NCBI RefSeq assembly: GCF_029873255.1
Contig: NZ_CP123622.1
Coordinates: forward strand, 682,501-746,500
DNA length: 64,000 bases
Direction of reading: 5' to 3'
DNA from: Pigmentibacter sp. JX0631
Lineage (GTDB): Bacteria; Bdellovibrionota_B; Oligoflexia; Silvanigrellales; Silvanigrellaceae
The notes under the pieces are model-generated. The model was not told the DNA's origin and did not search any database. It was given only the letters and a program-made list of their open reading frames with translations. A program made the position numbers and the translations under genes. Below, one piece after another: positions 18,617 to 28,173 of the stretch (position 1 is its first letter; every line of letters starts with the position of its first letter).

Positions 18617-20320
18617 TTATCTATCAAGTTCGCCTGCAATAATATTGATACTTCCAAGTGCTGACACTGCATCAGCTAAGAAATTTCCATGCACCATTGT
18701 TGGGAATCCACTTAAGATAGAAAAACAAGGAGCACGACATTTTACTCTATAAGGGTTTCCACTGCCGTCAGAAATCACATAAAAACCGAGCTCACCATTT
18801 GCAGCTTCGTGTCTGTGATATACCTCACCTTTTGGAGGTTGGATTCCATTTATAATTAGCATAAAATGATTCATCAATCCTTCAATGTTACCGTAAACAT
18901 CTTTTTTAGAAGGTAACACAATATTTTTATTTGGAACATTTATTGGTCCATCAGGCATGTTTTTAAAGCACCAACGCAAAATTTTAATACTTTGTCGAAC
19001 CTCTTCCATTCGAACAAGGTAACGATCATAGGTATCACCATTTGTTCCTACTGGTATGTCGAAATCAACTTGATCGTACATCCAATAAGGTTCTTCTTTT
19101 CTGATATCGTATTCAAAACCTGTGGCTCTTAAACAAGGTCCCGTATATCCAAACTGAACGGCAAGATCTTTTGGTAATATTCCAGATCCTTTTGTCCGTT
19201 GCACAAAAATTCTGTTATTTGTTACGAGAGATTCAACATCCATATGTTTTTTTTCAATACTGTCGACTACTCTTTCACATTCAGCTAACCAGCCTTCGGG
19301 AATATCAAATCCCATTCCGCCAATACGCATTAAAGAAACAGTTAATCTGGCTCCACATAATTTTTCAAATAATGAATAAACTAATTCACGCTCTTCAAAT
19401 AAGTAGAAAAAGCCTGTGATTGCTCCTAAATCTACTAAATTTGCTCCTATACAAACATAGTGATCTATTATTCTGGATAGCTCATCAATAATCATGCGCA
19501 TTACTTGTGCTCTTGGTGGTACTTTAACCCCAATTAGTTTTTCAACTGTTTCACAAAATGCACTATTATTCATTGGTGCAGAACAATAATTTAATCTATC
19601 AGTATATGGAATGACTTGATTATAATTATGAGTTTCACACATTTTTTCAAAACATCTATGCAAATAACCAATTTCCACATCCATTTCTTTTATACGTTCA
19701 GCACCGTCAATAACGGACATAAAACGTAAAGTACCATGAGTTGCAGGATGTGCTGGACCAATGTTTATCCACATAAGATCTTCATGATCATACTTTTTCA
19801 TCAGACGTTCACGATCTTTGTCAAAAGTATTTTCTAATGCTTCACCACGCATGGATTGATTTTTATCAGCAGGATAGTCTTTTCTAAGAGGATGCCCTTG
19901 AAATTCATGATGCGTTAAGATGCGACGCAAGTCTGGATGACCTGCAAATTGTACTCCAAACATATCCCAAGTTTCGCGCTCTGCCCAATTAGCACTTTTC
20001 CATATATGTTGAATAGTAGAGATAGATTCTTGCTCACCAACATGACATTTTACACGCAATCGTTTTTTTTCTACAGGAGCGAGTAAATGATACACGACAT
20101 CAAAACGTTTGTTACGCTGAGGCCAATCTACCGCAGTAACATCAATAAGAAATTGAAAATGATGTTTGTCTCTTAAACAAAACATAACTTCCACAATTTT
20201 TTCTTTTGGGATGATAAGCGTTTGCTCCTGAGCAAACTGCTCTCTTTCCTCAAACTGCCAAGAATCAGCAGCAACAATTTTTTTTAAATCATCAATAATA
20301 GTAGCGTAAAAAGCATCCAT
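18617..20320 (-). CDS. nuoCD: Fused NADH-quinone oxidoreductase subunits C and D
   Basis: A 567-residue natural fusion. The N-terminal approx. 180 residues are NuoC (WPQRNKRFDVVYHL, SIQHIWKSANWAERETWDMFG), and the rest is NuoD (INIGPAHPATHGTLR, YLHRCFEKMCE, RLNYCSAPMNN), which lines the quinone pocket with NuoB. C-D fusion is known in several bacterial groups, including E. coli. The longest frame begins at 20383, but GGGGAGGA before ATG 20320 supports the shorter start. It is the first nuo gene here; nuoA and nuoB are not upstream, where a divergent YciO-type gene is found instead. Confidence 0.94.
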   Translation of the reverse strand: MDAFYATIIDDLKKIVAADSWQFEEREQFAQEQTLIIPKEKIVEVMFCLRDKHHFQFLIDVTAVDWPQRNKRFDVVYHLLAPVEKKRLRVKCHVGEQESISTIQHIWKSANWAERETWDMFGVQFAGHPDLRRILTHHEFQGHPLRKDYPADKNQSMRGEALENTFDKDRERLMKKYDHEDLMWINIGPAHPATHGTLRFMSVIDGAERIKEMDVEIGYLHRCFEKMCETHNYNQVIPYTDRLNYCSAPMNNSAFCETVEKLIGVKVPPRAQVMRMIIDELSRIIDHYVCIGANLVDLGAITGFFYLFEERELVYSLFEKLCGARLTVSLMRIGGMGFDIPEGWLAECERVVDSIEKKHMDVESLVTNNRIFVQRTKGSGILPKDLAVQFGYTGPCLRATGFEYDIRKEEPYWMYDQVDFDIPVGTNGDTYDRYLVRMEEVRQSIKILRWCFKNMPDGPINVPNKNIVLPSKKDVYGNIEGLMNHFMLIINGIQPPKGEVYHRHEAANGELGFYVISDGSGNPYRVKCRAPCFSILSGFPTMVHGNFLADAVSALGSINIIAGELDR

Positions 20321-20503
20321 CTCGGATATATCCTCCCCTGGCGTGCTACATTTTCGGTGCCATAAGAATTCATAACAAAACATATGTCAACTTGCCTTCA
20401 ACAAAATGTGAAAGAATCTCAAGCAACCAAAAAAGATAAAATGACAAACTCATTTTCACATTGTAAAAGTTCATTCTCTCATAATGAGAAAGAAGGCAAT
20501 CTC

Positions 20504-21187
20504 ATGACTCAATTTTTAAGCATACATCAAAAGAATCCTGATAAAAGGCAGATCAAAAAAGTGATCGAAATAATTGACGGCGGAGGGATCATCCTTTCAC
20601 CGAGTGAAACAGGATTTTGTTATTTAGGAAGTGCTTCTTTAGATAGCACTCATGAAAAATTTTTAAAACTTCGCCCAGGACACCCAAAAAATAAACCATT
20701 TAGTTTACTTTGCAAAGATATTTCGCAGGTAAGCAAAGTGGCGTACCTCTCAACACAAATTTTTCGTTTAGCTTCGCGAGTATGGCCTGGCGCTTACACT
20801 CTTATTCTTCCCTGCTCAAAAAATACTCCTAAAATTGCAGCTGGTCCAAAAAGAAAAACTGTTGGAGTGCGAATATCAAATCATCCCATTATTGAAAATA
20901 TAGTGAAAGAATTTGATCATCCTCTACTTGTTACAAGTGTCACTGATGAAGAGGAACTCATAGAACAAGATTATTTTAATGAGGATACCAAAGATGATTT
21001 CTGGTGGACTGACGTAAATAAAATTTGGAATCAAGCAGCAAAGAACTTAATAGATATTGCAATCGACGATGGAGAACAAATTCCAATAAAGGTATCCTCT
21101 ATAATTGATTTTTCACAAGAACCGCCAGTTCTTATCCGTGACGGAGGAATTGATTTAGATTTAATTGGTATTTTTAATACAAATTAA
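20504..21187 (+). CDS. YciO/Sua5/YrdC-family protein
   Basis: A 227-residue YrdC-fold protein. From MTQFLSIHQKNPDKRQIKKV it follows E. coli YciO (start MSQFFYIHPDNP, from memory), with LSPSETGFCYLGSASL, LRPGHPKNKPFSLLCKD, WPGAYTLILP, KRKTVGVRIS and PVLIRDGG as conserved blocks. YrdC/Sua5 makes threonylcarbamoyl-AMP for tRNA t6A; the role of the YciO branch is less clear, and this one should not be assumed to be the t6A enzyme. A longer open frame begins at 20384, but its extra 40 residues are Ser/Lys-rich and unlike the family. ATG 20504 has GAAGGC upstream. Confidence 0.82.
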   Translation: MTQFLSIHQKNPDKRQIKKVIEIIDGGGIILSPSETGFCYLGSASLDSTHEKFLKLRPGHPKNKPFSLLCKDISQVSKVAYLSTQIFRLASRVWPGAYTLILPCSKNTPKIAAGPKRKTVGVRISNHPIIENIVKEFDHPLLVTSVTDEEELIEQDYFNEDTKDDFWWTDVNKIWNQAAKNLIDIAIDDGEQIPIKVSSIIDFSQEPPVLIRDGGIDLDLIGIFNTN

Positions 21188-21223
21188 TAAATTTATTTTA
21201 AATGATTATTTTAAAAACAAAAC

Positions 21224-21252
21224 TTTACATAAATGTTTTAATAAAGTAATAT
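21224..21252 (+). promoter_or_regulatory. Putative sigma-70 promoter for the small lipoprotein gene
   Basis: TTTACA (21224-21229), a 17-base spacer and TAATAT (21247-21252) lie 34 bases before the start of the 45-residue lipoprotein. The -35 has five of six consensus bases and the -10 four of six. An AGGAGGG RBS follows, giving a self-contained expression unit with a terminator behind it. Confidence 0.5.
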
Positions 21253-21286
21253 CCCGAACTAGGCTTTTATTACTAGGAGGGTAATT

Positions 21287-21424
21287 ATGAAACTAGGTAA
21301 ATTTATCTGTGGAATTCTACTTGTAGGTTTTTTAAGCACTTCATGTGCAAGGATTTTGAGACGCTCTGAACAACCTGTTGTTCAGCCGAATGAGCAAGTT
21401 TCAGAAGCAATGCCATTGCGCTAA
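21287..21424 (+). CDS. Small putative lipoprotein (45 aa)
   Basis: A short gene supported by a strong AGGAGGG RBS, a plausible promoter and a good terminator. The product starts MKLGKFICGILLVGFLSTSC, a positively charged n-region, hydrophobic core and a Cys at 20, consistent with lipoprotein signal peptidase processing, although Ser at -3 is not the most favoured residue. The mature part is only 26 residues, with Arg near the new N-terminus and a Gln/Pro/Glu-rich tail ending AMPLR. Similar tiny lipoproteins (for example LptM or entericidin types) act in envelope assembly or remain unassigned; no specific family is recognised. Confidence 0.65.
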   Translation: MKLGKFICGILLVGFLSTSCARILRRSEQPVVQPNEQVSEAMPLR

Positions 21425-21443
21425 TAATTAAAATGCAAAAAAA

Positions 21444-21471
21444 GGGAGTGTTTCTTTACACTCTCTTTTTT
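21444..21471. terminator. Bidirectional terminator between the small lipoprotein and DoxX-like genes
   Basis: The hairpin GGGAGTGT / ACACTCTC has a 6-base loop and one G-T wobble. It is flanked by T runs on both strands (TTTTTT after it on plus, a seven-base T run on minus). It lies 20 bases after the lipoprotein stop and 13 bases beyond the DoxX-like stop, so it can serve both convergent genes. Confidence 0.85.
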
Positions 21472-21483
21472 AATTTATAAATA

Positions 21484-21849
21484 TTATTTTTTCTTCCAAA
21501 GCATATAAGAAATAAGTACGAAAATAAGAACAAACAATGGTGCACAAACTTTCATAATTGGATCATGGACAAAATAATGCGAAGCTGCTGCTCCTAATAA
21601 ATTAATAACAAAACCTGCATATGCCCATTCTTTTAATGTTTTAAAAAAACCAAATAATATTGCTAAACTTCCAAGTAACTTTGCTGTTCCTAAAATTTTT
21701 AATAAATAAACAGGATATCCTAAACTTCTAATGCCGTCCAAAGCTTGGGGGGAAAAAGTAAAATACATGTAAGCTGAAAAAAGCATGACAGCAACAAATG
21801 GTAAAGTTGCAACCCAGTATACTATTCTTAACGTCTTTGAATTTGCCAT
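21484..21849 (-). CDS. DoxX-like family integral membrane protein
   Basis: A 121-residue protein with four predicted membrane helices (around residues 8-28, 47-66, 72-92 and 97-117). The pattern, with YPVYLLKILGTAKLLGSLAIL after the first helix and a small C-terminal KKK anchor, is typical of DoxX-like proteins. The function is unknown in this subfamily; some relatives associate with redox enzymes. The open frame begins inside hutI, but AAAGGAAAG before ATG 21849 supports the shorter start MANSKTLRIV. It is last in the hutU-hutI-doxX-like series, separated from hutI by 37 bases. Confidence 0.78.
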   Translation of the reverse strand: MANSKTLRIVYWVATLPFVAVMLFSAYMYFTFSPQALDGIRSLGYPVYLLKILGTAKLLGSLAILFGFFKTLKEWAYAGFVINLLGAAASHYFVHDPIMKVCAPLFVLIFVLISYMLWKKK

Positions 21850-21886
21850 GTAACTTTCCTTTAATAAAAATGAAAAATTTTTACAA

Positions 21887-23224
21887 TTAAACAACTACAT
21901 GTTTTACGTGATCGCCAATTGGAGAAGCAAAAAAGTCTTCTACACAATTACCTTCAAATGCCACTAAAGAAGCTTTTTTTCCTTGCTCTAAAGTACCATA
22001 TTGTTCTTCTGTTCCTGTAGCAATAGCGGCATTTATAGTAACACCTGCAAAAACTTCAGGTAAAGAAAATGCACAATGAGATAGAGCTAAGTAACAAGCA
22101 AACCATAAATTATTCATTATAGAACTTCCAGGGTTATAATCACTGGCGATCGCTACTCGTACCCCAGAAGAACGCCATTTCTTTGCATCTACATAAGGAA
22201 TTCTACTAAAAAAGCTTGTACAAGGTAACGCAACAGCAACAACACCTAAACTTGCAAGCCTTCCAAGATCCGATTCTGTAGAGTATTGACAATGATCTAC
22301 GGTTAACACTCGTCCTTTGATTCTTTTCTTGGAAGCTGTTTGCTCTATTCGTCTAGCTAATTCAGCTGCTAATTCTGCACCTCCGCAACGGGAAAATTCA
22401 TCGGAATGGATATGCACATCTAAACCATGTTGCAATGCGGCACCCAACCAACGTTCAGCTTGTTCTTTTGAAAAATAATTTCTTTCTAGAAATATATCTG
22501 CAGCAAGCGGAAAGGCTATTCCTTTTTTGGTAGCTTCTTCACCCATTGATGCAATATTCGGTAAATCTTCAATTAATGCTTGTAAGTAATTATCGAGTCC
22601 TCGGTATTCTGGACTTGCAGCATGTGGGCCTAGATACGTAGGTGCCACTGCAGGAAGTTCATAAAAATCTTCCCCCGAATAAGAGAGATAAATTGCTTCA
22701 AGCATTTTTCTTTCTTCTTTGGGGTTTAATCCGTATCCAGTTTTTGCTTCTAAAAGCACAACACCTCTTGCTAAAGCAATTTTTGCGTTTGTTTTAAATA
22801 TTTCGCTTAATTTTTCTTTTGTTACTTCTCGTGTTGCTTTCATTGTTGCTGCAATTCCGCCCCCATTTTTTGCAGCAATTTCCTCATACGTCATTCCTTG
22901 GGATTTAAGCACTGTTTCGTTAGCACGACTCCCAGCAAAAATAGGATGATTATGGCAGTCAATAAGTCCTGGCATCAAAACAAGTTCAGATGCATCTACT
23001 AAATGATAATCTTCTACATTTTTAATTTTGCTACTTTCATTTTCTCCAATAGCTTGAAAAACCCCATCATCAATAACTACATCGCAATTTCTTAAAATCT
23101 TCATATCTTTTTGTGATGAAATATTATGTTCAAGTTCTTTCCAATCTTGAAAAGTAACTACGCAAGGAGAGTTTTTAAAAATTATTTTTTTATTTTTTTT
23201 TGTGTACCAAATTTTTGCAGCCAT
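21887..23224 (-). CDS. hutI: Imidazolonepropionase
   Basis: HutI hydrolyses 4-imidazolone-5-propionate to N-formimino-L-glutamate, the third step of histidine degradation. It is a metal-dependent amidohydrolase: the first metal motif is DCHNHPIFAGSR, and later blocks include EAKTGYGL, VHIHSDEFSRCGGAELA, VDHCQYS and ASDYNPGSS. At 445 residues it is complete, with an N-terminus slightly longer than usual. RBS TGAGGTG precedes ATG 23224, 4 bases after hutU, so the two are translationally close. hutH (histidine ammonia-lyase) and the last step (hutG/hutF) are not in this window. Confidence 0.95.
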   Translation of the reverse strand: MAAKIWYTKKNKKIIFKNSPCVVTFQDWKELEHNISSQKDMKILRNCDVVIDDGVFQAIGENESSKIKNVEDYHLVDASELVLMPGLIDCHNHPIFAGSRANETVLKSQGMTYEEIAAKNGGGIAATMKATREVTKEKLSEIFKTNAKIALARGVVLLEAKTGYGLNPKEERKMLEAIYLSYSGEDFYELPAVAPTYLGPHAASPEYRGLDNYLQALIEDLPNIASMGEEATKKGIAFPLAADIFLERNYFSKEQAERWLGAALQHGLDVHIHSDEFSRCGGAELAAELARRIEQTASKKRIKGRVLTVDHCQYSTESDLGRLASLGVVAVALPCTSFFSRIPYVDAKKWRSSGVRVAIASDYNPGSSIMNNLWFACYLALSHCAFSLPEVFAGVTINAAIATGTEEQYGTLEQGKKASLVAFEGNCVEDFFASPIGDHVKHVVV

Positions 23225-23228
23225 GAAT

Positions 23229-24959
23229 TCACCTCAGAGAAAAATGATTACGTGGATAGTAACAAGGCGTTTCACTAGTTACGTTTTTATTCATCTTTTC
23301 CTGCGCAATATTTCTCGCAACCTCATATCCGGCATCAGCGTGTCTAAATATTCCCATTGCAGGATCAAAAGTTAAAACTCTTTTCAAACGCTCATCAGCT
23401 TCTAAAGTTCCATCAGCAACAATTACCATACCTGCATGTAAGGAGTAACCCATTCCTACTCCTCCGCCATGATGGAAACTTACCCAAGTAGCTCCACTCG
23501 AGATATTTCCAAAGGCATTTAATAACGCCCAATCAGCAACAGCATCGCTTCCATCTTGCATTCCTTCTGTTTCACGATAAGGCGAAGCGACACTTCCGCA
23601 GTCAAGATGATCTCTTCCGATGACTACCGGACATTTTAGTTTTCCTGTTTTTACCATCTCATTTAAGAGTAAACCTGCTTTTAATCTATCTCCATATCCA
23701 AGCCACAAAATTCTGGCAGGCAAACCTTGAACAGATATTCTTTTTGGCGCTAAGTTTAACCATCTTTGAATATCATCATGTTGAGGAAATAAATTCATTA
23801 ATGCTTTATCTGTTAATTCTAGTTCGTGAGGATCACCACTCAACAAAGCAAAACGAAAAGGTCCTTTCCCTCGACAAAATAATGGGCGAATATATTCTGG
23901 AACAAATCCCTTTATATTAAAAGCATCTTCTAATCCTACTTTTTTTGCCATTGCACGAATATTATTTCCATAATCAAAAGTTGGTATTCCTCTCTTTTTT
24001 AATTCAAGTAAATATCCCACATGTTTCTTTATTGATTGAAGCGCATTTTGTTCAACTTTTTTAGGATTTTCTTTTCTTTCAAGAAGGAGTTGTTCCAATG
24101 AATACCCTTCGGGAACATAGCCATATGTTGGATCATGAGCTGAAGTTTGATCAGTAACTAAACTCGGAGTAAAATCTTTGCGTAACATCAATTTAGGGAG
24201 AATATCTACAACATTTCCAATCAATGCTAAACTTTTTGCTATTCCTTCTTTCAATGCATTATTTAAGGAATTCATTGCTGAATCAATATCCCAATGAATT
24301 TCATCTAAGTAACGAGATTTTAGTCGCATTTCTGCTCTTTTAGGATCAACTTCAATTCCTAAAAAACATGCTCCTGTTAATACAGCGGCTAAAGGCTGTG
24401 CTCCTCCCATACCACCTAAACCACTAGAAAAAATAAATTTTCCTTTCGTTTTACCCTGATAATGCTGTTGAAATGCTTCGTAAAATGTTTCGTACGTACC
24501 TTGGACAATTCCTTGCGAACCAATATAAATCCAACTTCCAGCAGTCATTTGGCCATACATTATAAGACCTTGTTTTTCTAAAGCATCAAAATGTTCCCAA
24601 TTTGCCCAATTTCCAACTAAATTGCTGTTTGCCAGAAGAACCCTTGGCGCATTTGCCCACGTCTTTATTCTTGCAACTACAGCTCCGCTCTGGATAAGTA
24701 ATGTTTCATCATTTTCTAGTTCACTTAAAGCTGTTATAATTTGGTGAAAATCTTGCATACTTCTTGCTGCTTTTCCACGACCACCATAGACAATTAATTC
24801 AGTAGGATTTTCTGCAACCTGTTGATCTAAATTATTTAACAACATTCTTAAAGGAGCTTCCTGTAACCACCCTTTTGTATTTAATTGTGTTCCTGTGGGT
24901 GCTGGCTGGCCTGGAATAAATTTTCTTGTTGCTGAAAGGTTTATATTTTGAGTAGACAT
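23229..24959 (-). CDS. hutU: Urocanate hydratase
   Basis: HutU converts urocanate to imidazolonepropionate using tightly bound NAD. Hallmarks include [35 protein letters not shown], the Rossmann-like [15 protein letters not shown] and the active-site block [28 protein letters not shown]. Two in-frame ATGs occur at 24965 and 24959; GAGG directly abuts the first, so the second (6-base spacing) is preferred. Length of 576 residues is slightly longer than the usual approx. 555. The promoter must overlap the start of the divergent trmH gene, since only 35 bases separate them. Confidence 0.96.
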   Translation of the reverse strand: MSTQNINLSATRKFIPGQPAPTGTQLNTKGWLQEAPLRMLLNNLDQQVAENPTELIVYGGRGKAARSMQDFHQIITALSELENDETLLIQSGAVVARIKTWANAPRVLLANSNLVGNWANWEHFDALEKQGLIMYGQMTAGSWIYIGSQGIVQGTYETFYEAFQQHYQGKTKGKFIFSSGLGGMGGAQPLAAVLTGACFLGIEVDPKRAEMRLKSRYLDEIHWDIDSAMNSLNNALKEGIAKSLALIGNVVDILPKLMLRKDFTPSLVTDQTSAHDPTYGYVPEGYSLEQLLLERKENPKKVEQNALQSIKKHVGYLLELKKRGIPTFDYGNNIRAMAKKVGLEDAFNIKGFVPEYIRPLFCRGKGPFRFALLSGDPHELELTDKALMNLFPQHDDIQRWLNLAPKRISVQGLPARILWLGYGDRLKAGLLLNEMVKTGKLKCPVVIGRDHLDCGSVASPYRETEGMQDGSDAVADWALLNAFGNISSGATWVSFHHGGGVGMGYSLHAGMVIVADGTLEADERLKRVLTFDPAMGIFRHADAGYEVARNIAQEKMNKNVTSETPCYYPRNHFSLR

Positions 24960-24994
24960 AGACATCCTCGCAAAAAAGGGGAGAAAGGAAAAAA

Positions 24995-25840
24995 ATGATT
25001 TTGACGGAATCGACTACTTCTTCAAATGTGCCTACACAATACTTCATTCCAAAGAACTTTGAAAATAACTTTGGAAAAATTTCAGCCACATTAAAAGGCT
25101 TTTTTACTGAAAATCGCTTGGCTAAAATGGAAAGAATCGTTCAAAATAGAAGCAGACAAGTGCTAACAGTATTTGAAAATACTCATCATGCTCATAATAT
25201 AAGCGCTATTTTAAGAACTATTGATTCATTTGGATTCATGGATTTATTTTTCTTGTATTCGAATCATGCCATGCGCTTTAGAGCGGCAGACACTATTGAT
25301 AGGGGGGCAAGTCAGTGGCTTCTCCCAAAAAGATTAGATAATATCTCTGAATGTGCTGAAATTTTAAAAAAAAGTAACTACAAAATTGCTTTGGTTTCTT
25401 TACCTGATTTTTCTCGCACCGCAGATCATTATATTAACAATATACCTTCTTTTCCTTCAAATTCCTTTCATACAACTGAATTTCAACAATTTCTTGGAGA
25501 AAACAAAATTGCTCTTATTTTTGGTAGCGAACTCCATGGAGTTTCTCCAGAATGGAAAAACTATGCTGATTGTTACGTTTCTGTGCAAATGTATGGATTT
25601 ACTGAATCCTTAAATGTGTCAGTTTGTGCTGGCATAATATTACAAAATTTAAGGGAACAACTATCTAGTTTTCAAAAATCGTTTACTTTATCGAATTTTG
25701 AAAAAGAATTGATATTAGAACATTGGATCGCCAAAAATTGCCCCAACTCACTAGAATTTATTAGCACAAGACATCCTCATTTATTGCCTTGGTTTGAATT
25801 TGTACGTTCTGGCAAATTTTTTCAGCCTATCTCTAAATAA
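24995..25840 (+). CDS. trmH: SpoU-family tRNA/rRNA 2'-O-methyltransferase, TrmH-like
   Basis: A trefoil-knot methyltransferase that methylates a ribose 2'-OH, most similar in layout to TrmH (tRNA Gm18). Motif 1 is [20 protein letters not shown] with its catalytic Arg, motif 2 is [12 protein letters not shown] and motif 3 is [20 protein letters not shown]. The Ser-Leu-Asn in motif 3 is the SAM-binding knot. A C-terminal extension ([14 protein letters not shown]) is also typical of TrmH. RBS GGGGAGAAAGGA precedes ATG 24995. It is divergent from hutU and followed by the signalling island. The exact target nucleotide is inferred, not shown. Confidence 0.85.
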   Translation: MILTESTTSSNVPTQYFIPKNFENNFGKISATLKGFFTENRLAKMERIVQNRSRQVLTVFENTHHAHNISAILRTIDSFGFMDLFFLYSNHAMRFRAADTIDRGASQWLLPKRLDNISECAEILKKSNYKIALVSLPDFSRTADHYINNIPSFPSNSFHTTEFQQFLGENKIALIFGSELHGVSPEWKNYADCYVSVQMYGFTESLNVSVCAGIILQNLREQLSSFQKSFTLSNFEKELILEHWIAKNCPNSLEFISTRHPHLLPWFEFVRSGKFFQPISK

Positions 25841-25847
25841 ATTTTCC

Positions 25848-25855
25848 GCCGATAA
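25848..25855 (+). promoter_or_regulatory. Possible sigma-28 (FliA) -10 element
   Basis: The exact octamer GCCGATAA, the flagellar sigma-28 -10 consensus, lies 35 bases before the start of the membrane coiled-coil gene at 25891. The matching -35 (TAAA about 15 bases upstream) is absent; the nearest TAAA is 10 bases away. A chance octamer is therefore possible. FlgM in this window shows that a sigma-28 system exists. Confidence 0.3.
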
Positions 25856-25890
25856 AAGTCTATATATTAACTTTTTTGGAAGTAAGATTT

Positions 25891-26883
25891 ATGCAACTTA
25901 TCAAGCGCAAACCTCACTTGGGTTGGATAATCAATTTACTGGCTGTTTTATTAATTTGTTTTTTGTTACTAAATAGTTTATTTGGCTCAATATATGTTAA
26001 TCAATTAAAGAAAAAAATTTTAGGCTTAACCGATCACTATTTTCTTGCGCAAAAAGAAATCCTAGAAACAAAAGAAACTTTAGCTAGAAGCAATACAAAT
26101 ATATATAAATTTATCTTGACAGATAGAGAAAAAATAAACGAAAAAGAGTTGCAACAAATTAATTCAAATTTTTTAAAAGAACTTAGAAAAGATTTTATTG
26201 CTATTGTTTCACATACAAAGGAAATAAATAAATTTAATATAGATCCATTTATGACAAATAAAGCGCAAGAACTTCTTCCAATGGTAAATAACTATACTTT
26301 AAATTTGCAAAATGAAATTGAAAACTTTCTTGCCTCAAATTCAAAAAATTATTCAGACATCCTAAAATTCATGCAAAAAGAAAATGAAAACTATAGCAAA
26401 ATAGCATTCTCTTTAGAAATATTAACCAGATTAATTCAAGACAAAGCAATAAGTATTAGGATCTCAGATGATTTACTATTAGAATATCTGCCCTCAGTAT
26501 TTATTATAACATTCTTTGCAGCAGCAATTCTAGGAGGTAGTTTTATTTATGTATCTAGAAGGGAAGTACGAAAGTCTATCATAGAAAATACATTACAAGT
26601 CTTAAATGAAGCATATAACTATCAACTTGATTGTATTGAAACCCTTGAAACATGCCGAGATTTATCTGGAAAAGGAATTGAAAAAATTAATGAAATTTAT
26701 CAAAGTCTGCAGAATAAAAACGATCACATAGAATTAATTGAAATTATTAATAAATTTAAAGAATACGCCTCAAAGATTGAATTTGCCTTTGAAACTAGAA
26801 AAGTAATCCATGAAAAAGAAAGAAAAAAATTAGAGCTTGATATAAAAGAAACAAAAAAAACAGATAAAGAAACAGATAGTTAA
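25891..26883 (+). CDS. Membrane-anchored coiled-coil protein (sensor-like, no kinase domain)
   Basis: A 330-residue protein of unrecognised family. The first hydrophobic helix (about residues 12-32) and a second (about 204-222) flank a 170-residue, presumably periplasmic, helical domain, an arrangement like four-helix-bundle sensors of the CHASE3/chemoreceptor type. The cytoplasmic remainder (about 105 residues) is a Glu/Lys-rich coiled coil ending in KETKKTDKETDS, with no HAMP, kinase or methyl-accepting domain visible. The longer frame uses TTG; GGAAG before ATG 25891 supports the shorter start. Position at the head of a phosphorelay cluster suggests it senses a signal for the kinase that follows. 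Confidence 0.6.
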   Translation: MQLIKRKPHLGWIINLLAVLLICFLLLNSLFGSIYVNQLKKKILGLTDHYFLAQKEILETKETLARSNTNIYKFILTDREKINEKELQQINSNFLKELRKDFIAIVSHTKEINKFNIDPFMTNKAQELLPMVNNYTLNLQNEIENFLASNSKNYSDILKFMQKENENYSKIAFSLEILTRLIQDKAISIRISDDLLLEYLPSVFIITFFAAAILGGSFIYVSRREVRKSIIENTLQVLNEAYNYQLDCIETLETCRDLSGKGIEKINEIYQSLQNKNDHIELIEIINKFKEYASKIEFAFETRKVIHEKERKKLELDIKETKKTDKETDS

Positions 26884-26985
26884 CAATTCTAAGGGTTTTT
26901 AAAATTCGTCAACTGCCTTAATTTGGAAAGAATTATACCGATTCCTTATTGTCTAGATTTTAGAAAGAAGGCGTAAGGGTTAAAC

Positions 26986-28164
26986 ATGGAATTAGGAAAA
27001 CTTAACATCTTAATAATAGAAGATGATGAAGATATCGCTAATCGTCTCCAAAAAGAATTAGAAACATTCAATTTCACCTCAAAAATTGTAAAAAAATATA
27101 ATGAAGCAAAAAGTTTGATCTTTCGCGCAGAAATTGAATTTGACATTTACCTAATTGATGTTCAATTGCCAGACGGGGATGGATTTTCATTAATTCAAGG
27201 TATAAAAAGAAAAAATGATGATGCTATAGTTATAATCATGTCTGGTTATATAAACAATAAAATTCTTGAAAAATCTCATAAATCAGAATGCTTTGAAGTT
27301 ATTCAAAAGCCATTCTCAATTAAAAATGATGTTATTCCTATTATAAAGAAATGTATTAAAAATATTCGTTTAAAAAAAGAAAATTTACATTTAAATTCAC
27401 AAATTTTACATACTTCTAAATTAGCTGCTTTGGGCGAACTATCTGCGACAGTTATTCATGATATTCGAGGCCCATTGACTATGATTCAACTAACGTGCGA
27501 AGACATTAAAGACGATTTAAAACATTTAGAAGTAAAAGATATTGATTGTGTTAATTCACATATTTCTCAAATTAACAAAGCATGTAGTAAAATAAATAAA
27601 CTAGTAGATCATTTAAGAAATTATTCCAGAAAAGATGCTAAAGAGGAAGAGGAAGAATATAAAGATATTGAAGAAGTTATAGAAAATAGCTTATTTTTAG
27701 TAAAACAAAAAATTCGTTCTCTAGTTGTAAAAGTCGAAATAAAGATTGAAGATAAATACAGATTAGCACAGCTATTATGTTACCCAAATAAATTCGAACA
27801 GGTTCTTATGAATTTAATGAGCAATGCTTGTGATGCTATGCGCACGGTAACAAAAAAAGAATTACAAATTCGTGTCTATGTAGAGAGTCAAACGTTTAAT
27901 ATTAGCATTACTGATACAGGAGAAGGAATTCCTGAAGATATTATGCCAAAAATTTTTGATAGTTTCTTTACTACCAAACCCAAGGGAGAAGGAACAGGCT
28001 TAGGCCTTAGCATTGTAAAAAACATTGTCAAAGAGCATGCTGGTGATCTATTGTTAGCTTCGGTTGTTGGAGAAGGTACCACTTTTACTATAAAGCTTCC
28101 TATTTCAAGAATTAAAATAAAACCAAACAGTGGAGATGAAACTCCTTCTCCACGCGCCGCATAG
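26986..28164 (+). CDS. Receiver-histidine kinase (REC-HisKA-HATPase), cytosolic
   Basis: A 392-residue kinase with the receiver at the N-terminus: acidic pocket IIEDDED, phosphoacceptor Asp58 in IDVQLPDGDG and Lys108 in IQKPF. A dimerisation helix follows with the phosphorylated His158 in TVIHDIRGPL, then the ATPase domain with N box NLMSNACDAM, G1 DTGEGIPED and G2 GTGLGLSIVKN. No membrane segment is present, so it must take its input through the receiver or through a partner such as the membrane protein just upstream. It probably feeds the HPt and receiver proteins downstream. Confidence 0.9.
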   Translation: MELGKLNILIIEDDEDIANRLQKELETFNFTSKIVKKYNEAKSLIFRAEIEFDIYLIDVQLPDGDGFSLIQGIKRKNDDAIVIIMSGYINNKILEKSHKSECFEVIQKPFSIKNDVIPIIKKCIKNIRLKKENLHLNSQILHTSKLAALGELSATVIHDIRGPLTMIQLTCEDIKDDLKHLEVKDIDCVNSHISQINKACSKINKLVDHLRNYSRKDAKEEEEEYKDIEEVIENSLFLVKQKIRSLVVKVEIKIEDKYRLAQLLCYPNKFEQVLMNLMSNACDAMRTVTKKELQIRVYVESQTFNISITDTGEGIPEDIMPKIFDSFFTTKPKGEGTGLGLSIVKNIVKEHAGDLLLASVVGEGTTFTIKLPISRIKIKPNSGDETPSPRAA

Positions 28165-28173
28165 AAAAAACAT

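Noticed and set aside
20477-20489. Palindrome TCTCAT-A-ATGAGA as an operator
   Set aside because: Too short and unsupported by a second copy or a known regulator motif.
20384-20503. Forty-residue N-terminal extension of the YciO-type protein
   Set aside because: Composition is unlike the family; E. coli YciO begins at the equivalent of ATG 20504, which also has an RBS. Small palindromes in this stretch (20438-20456, 20477-20489) are probably incidental.
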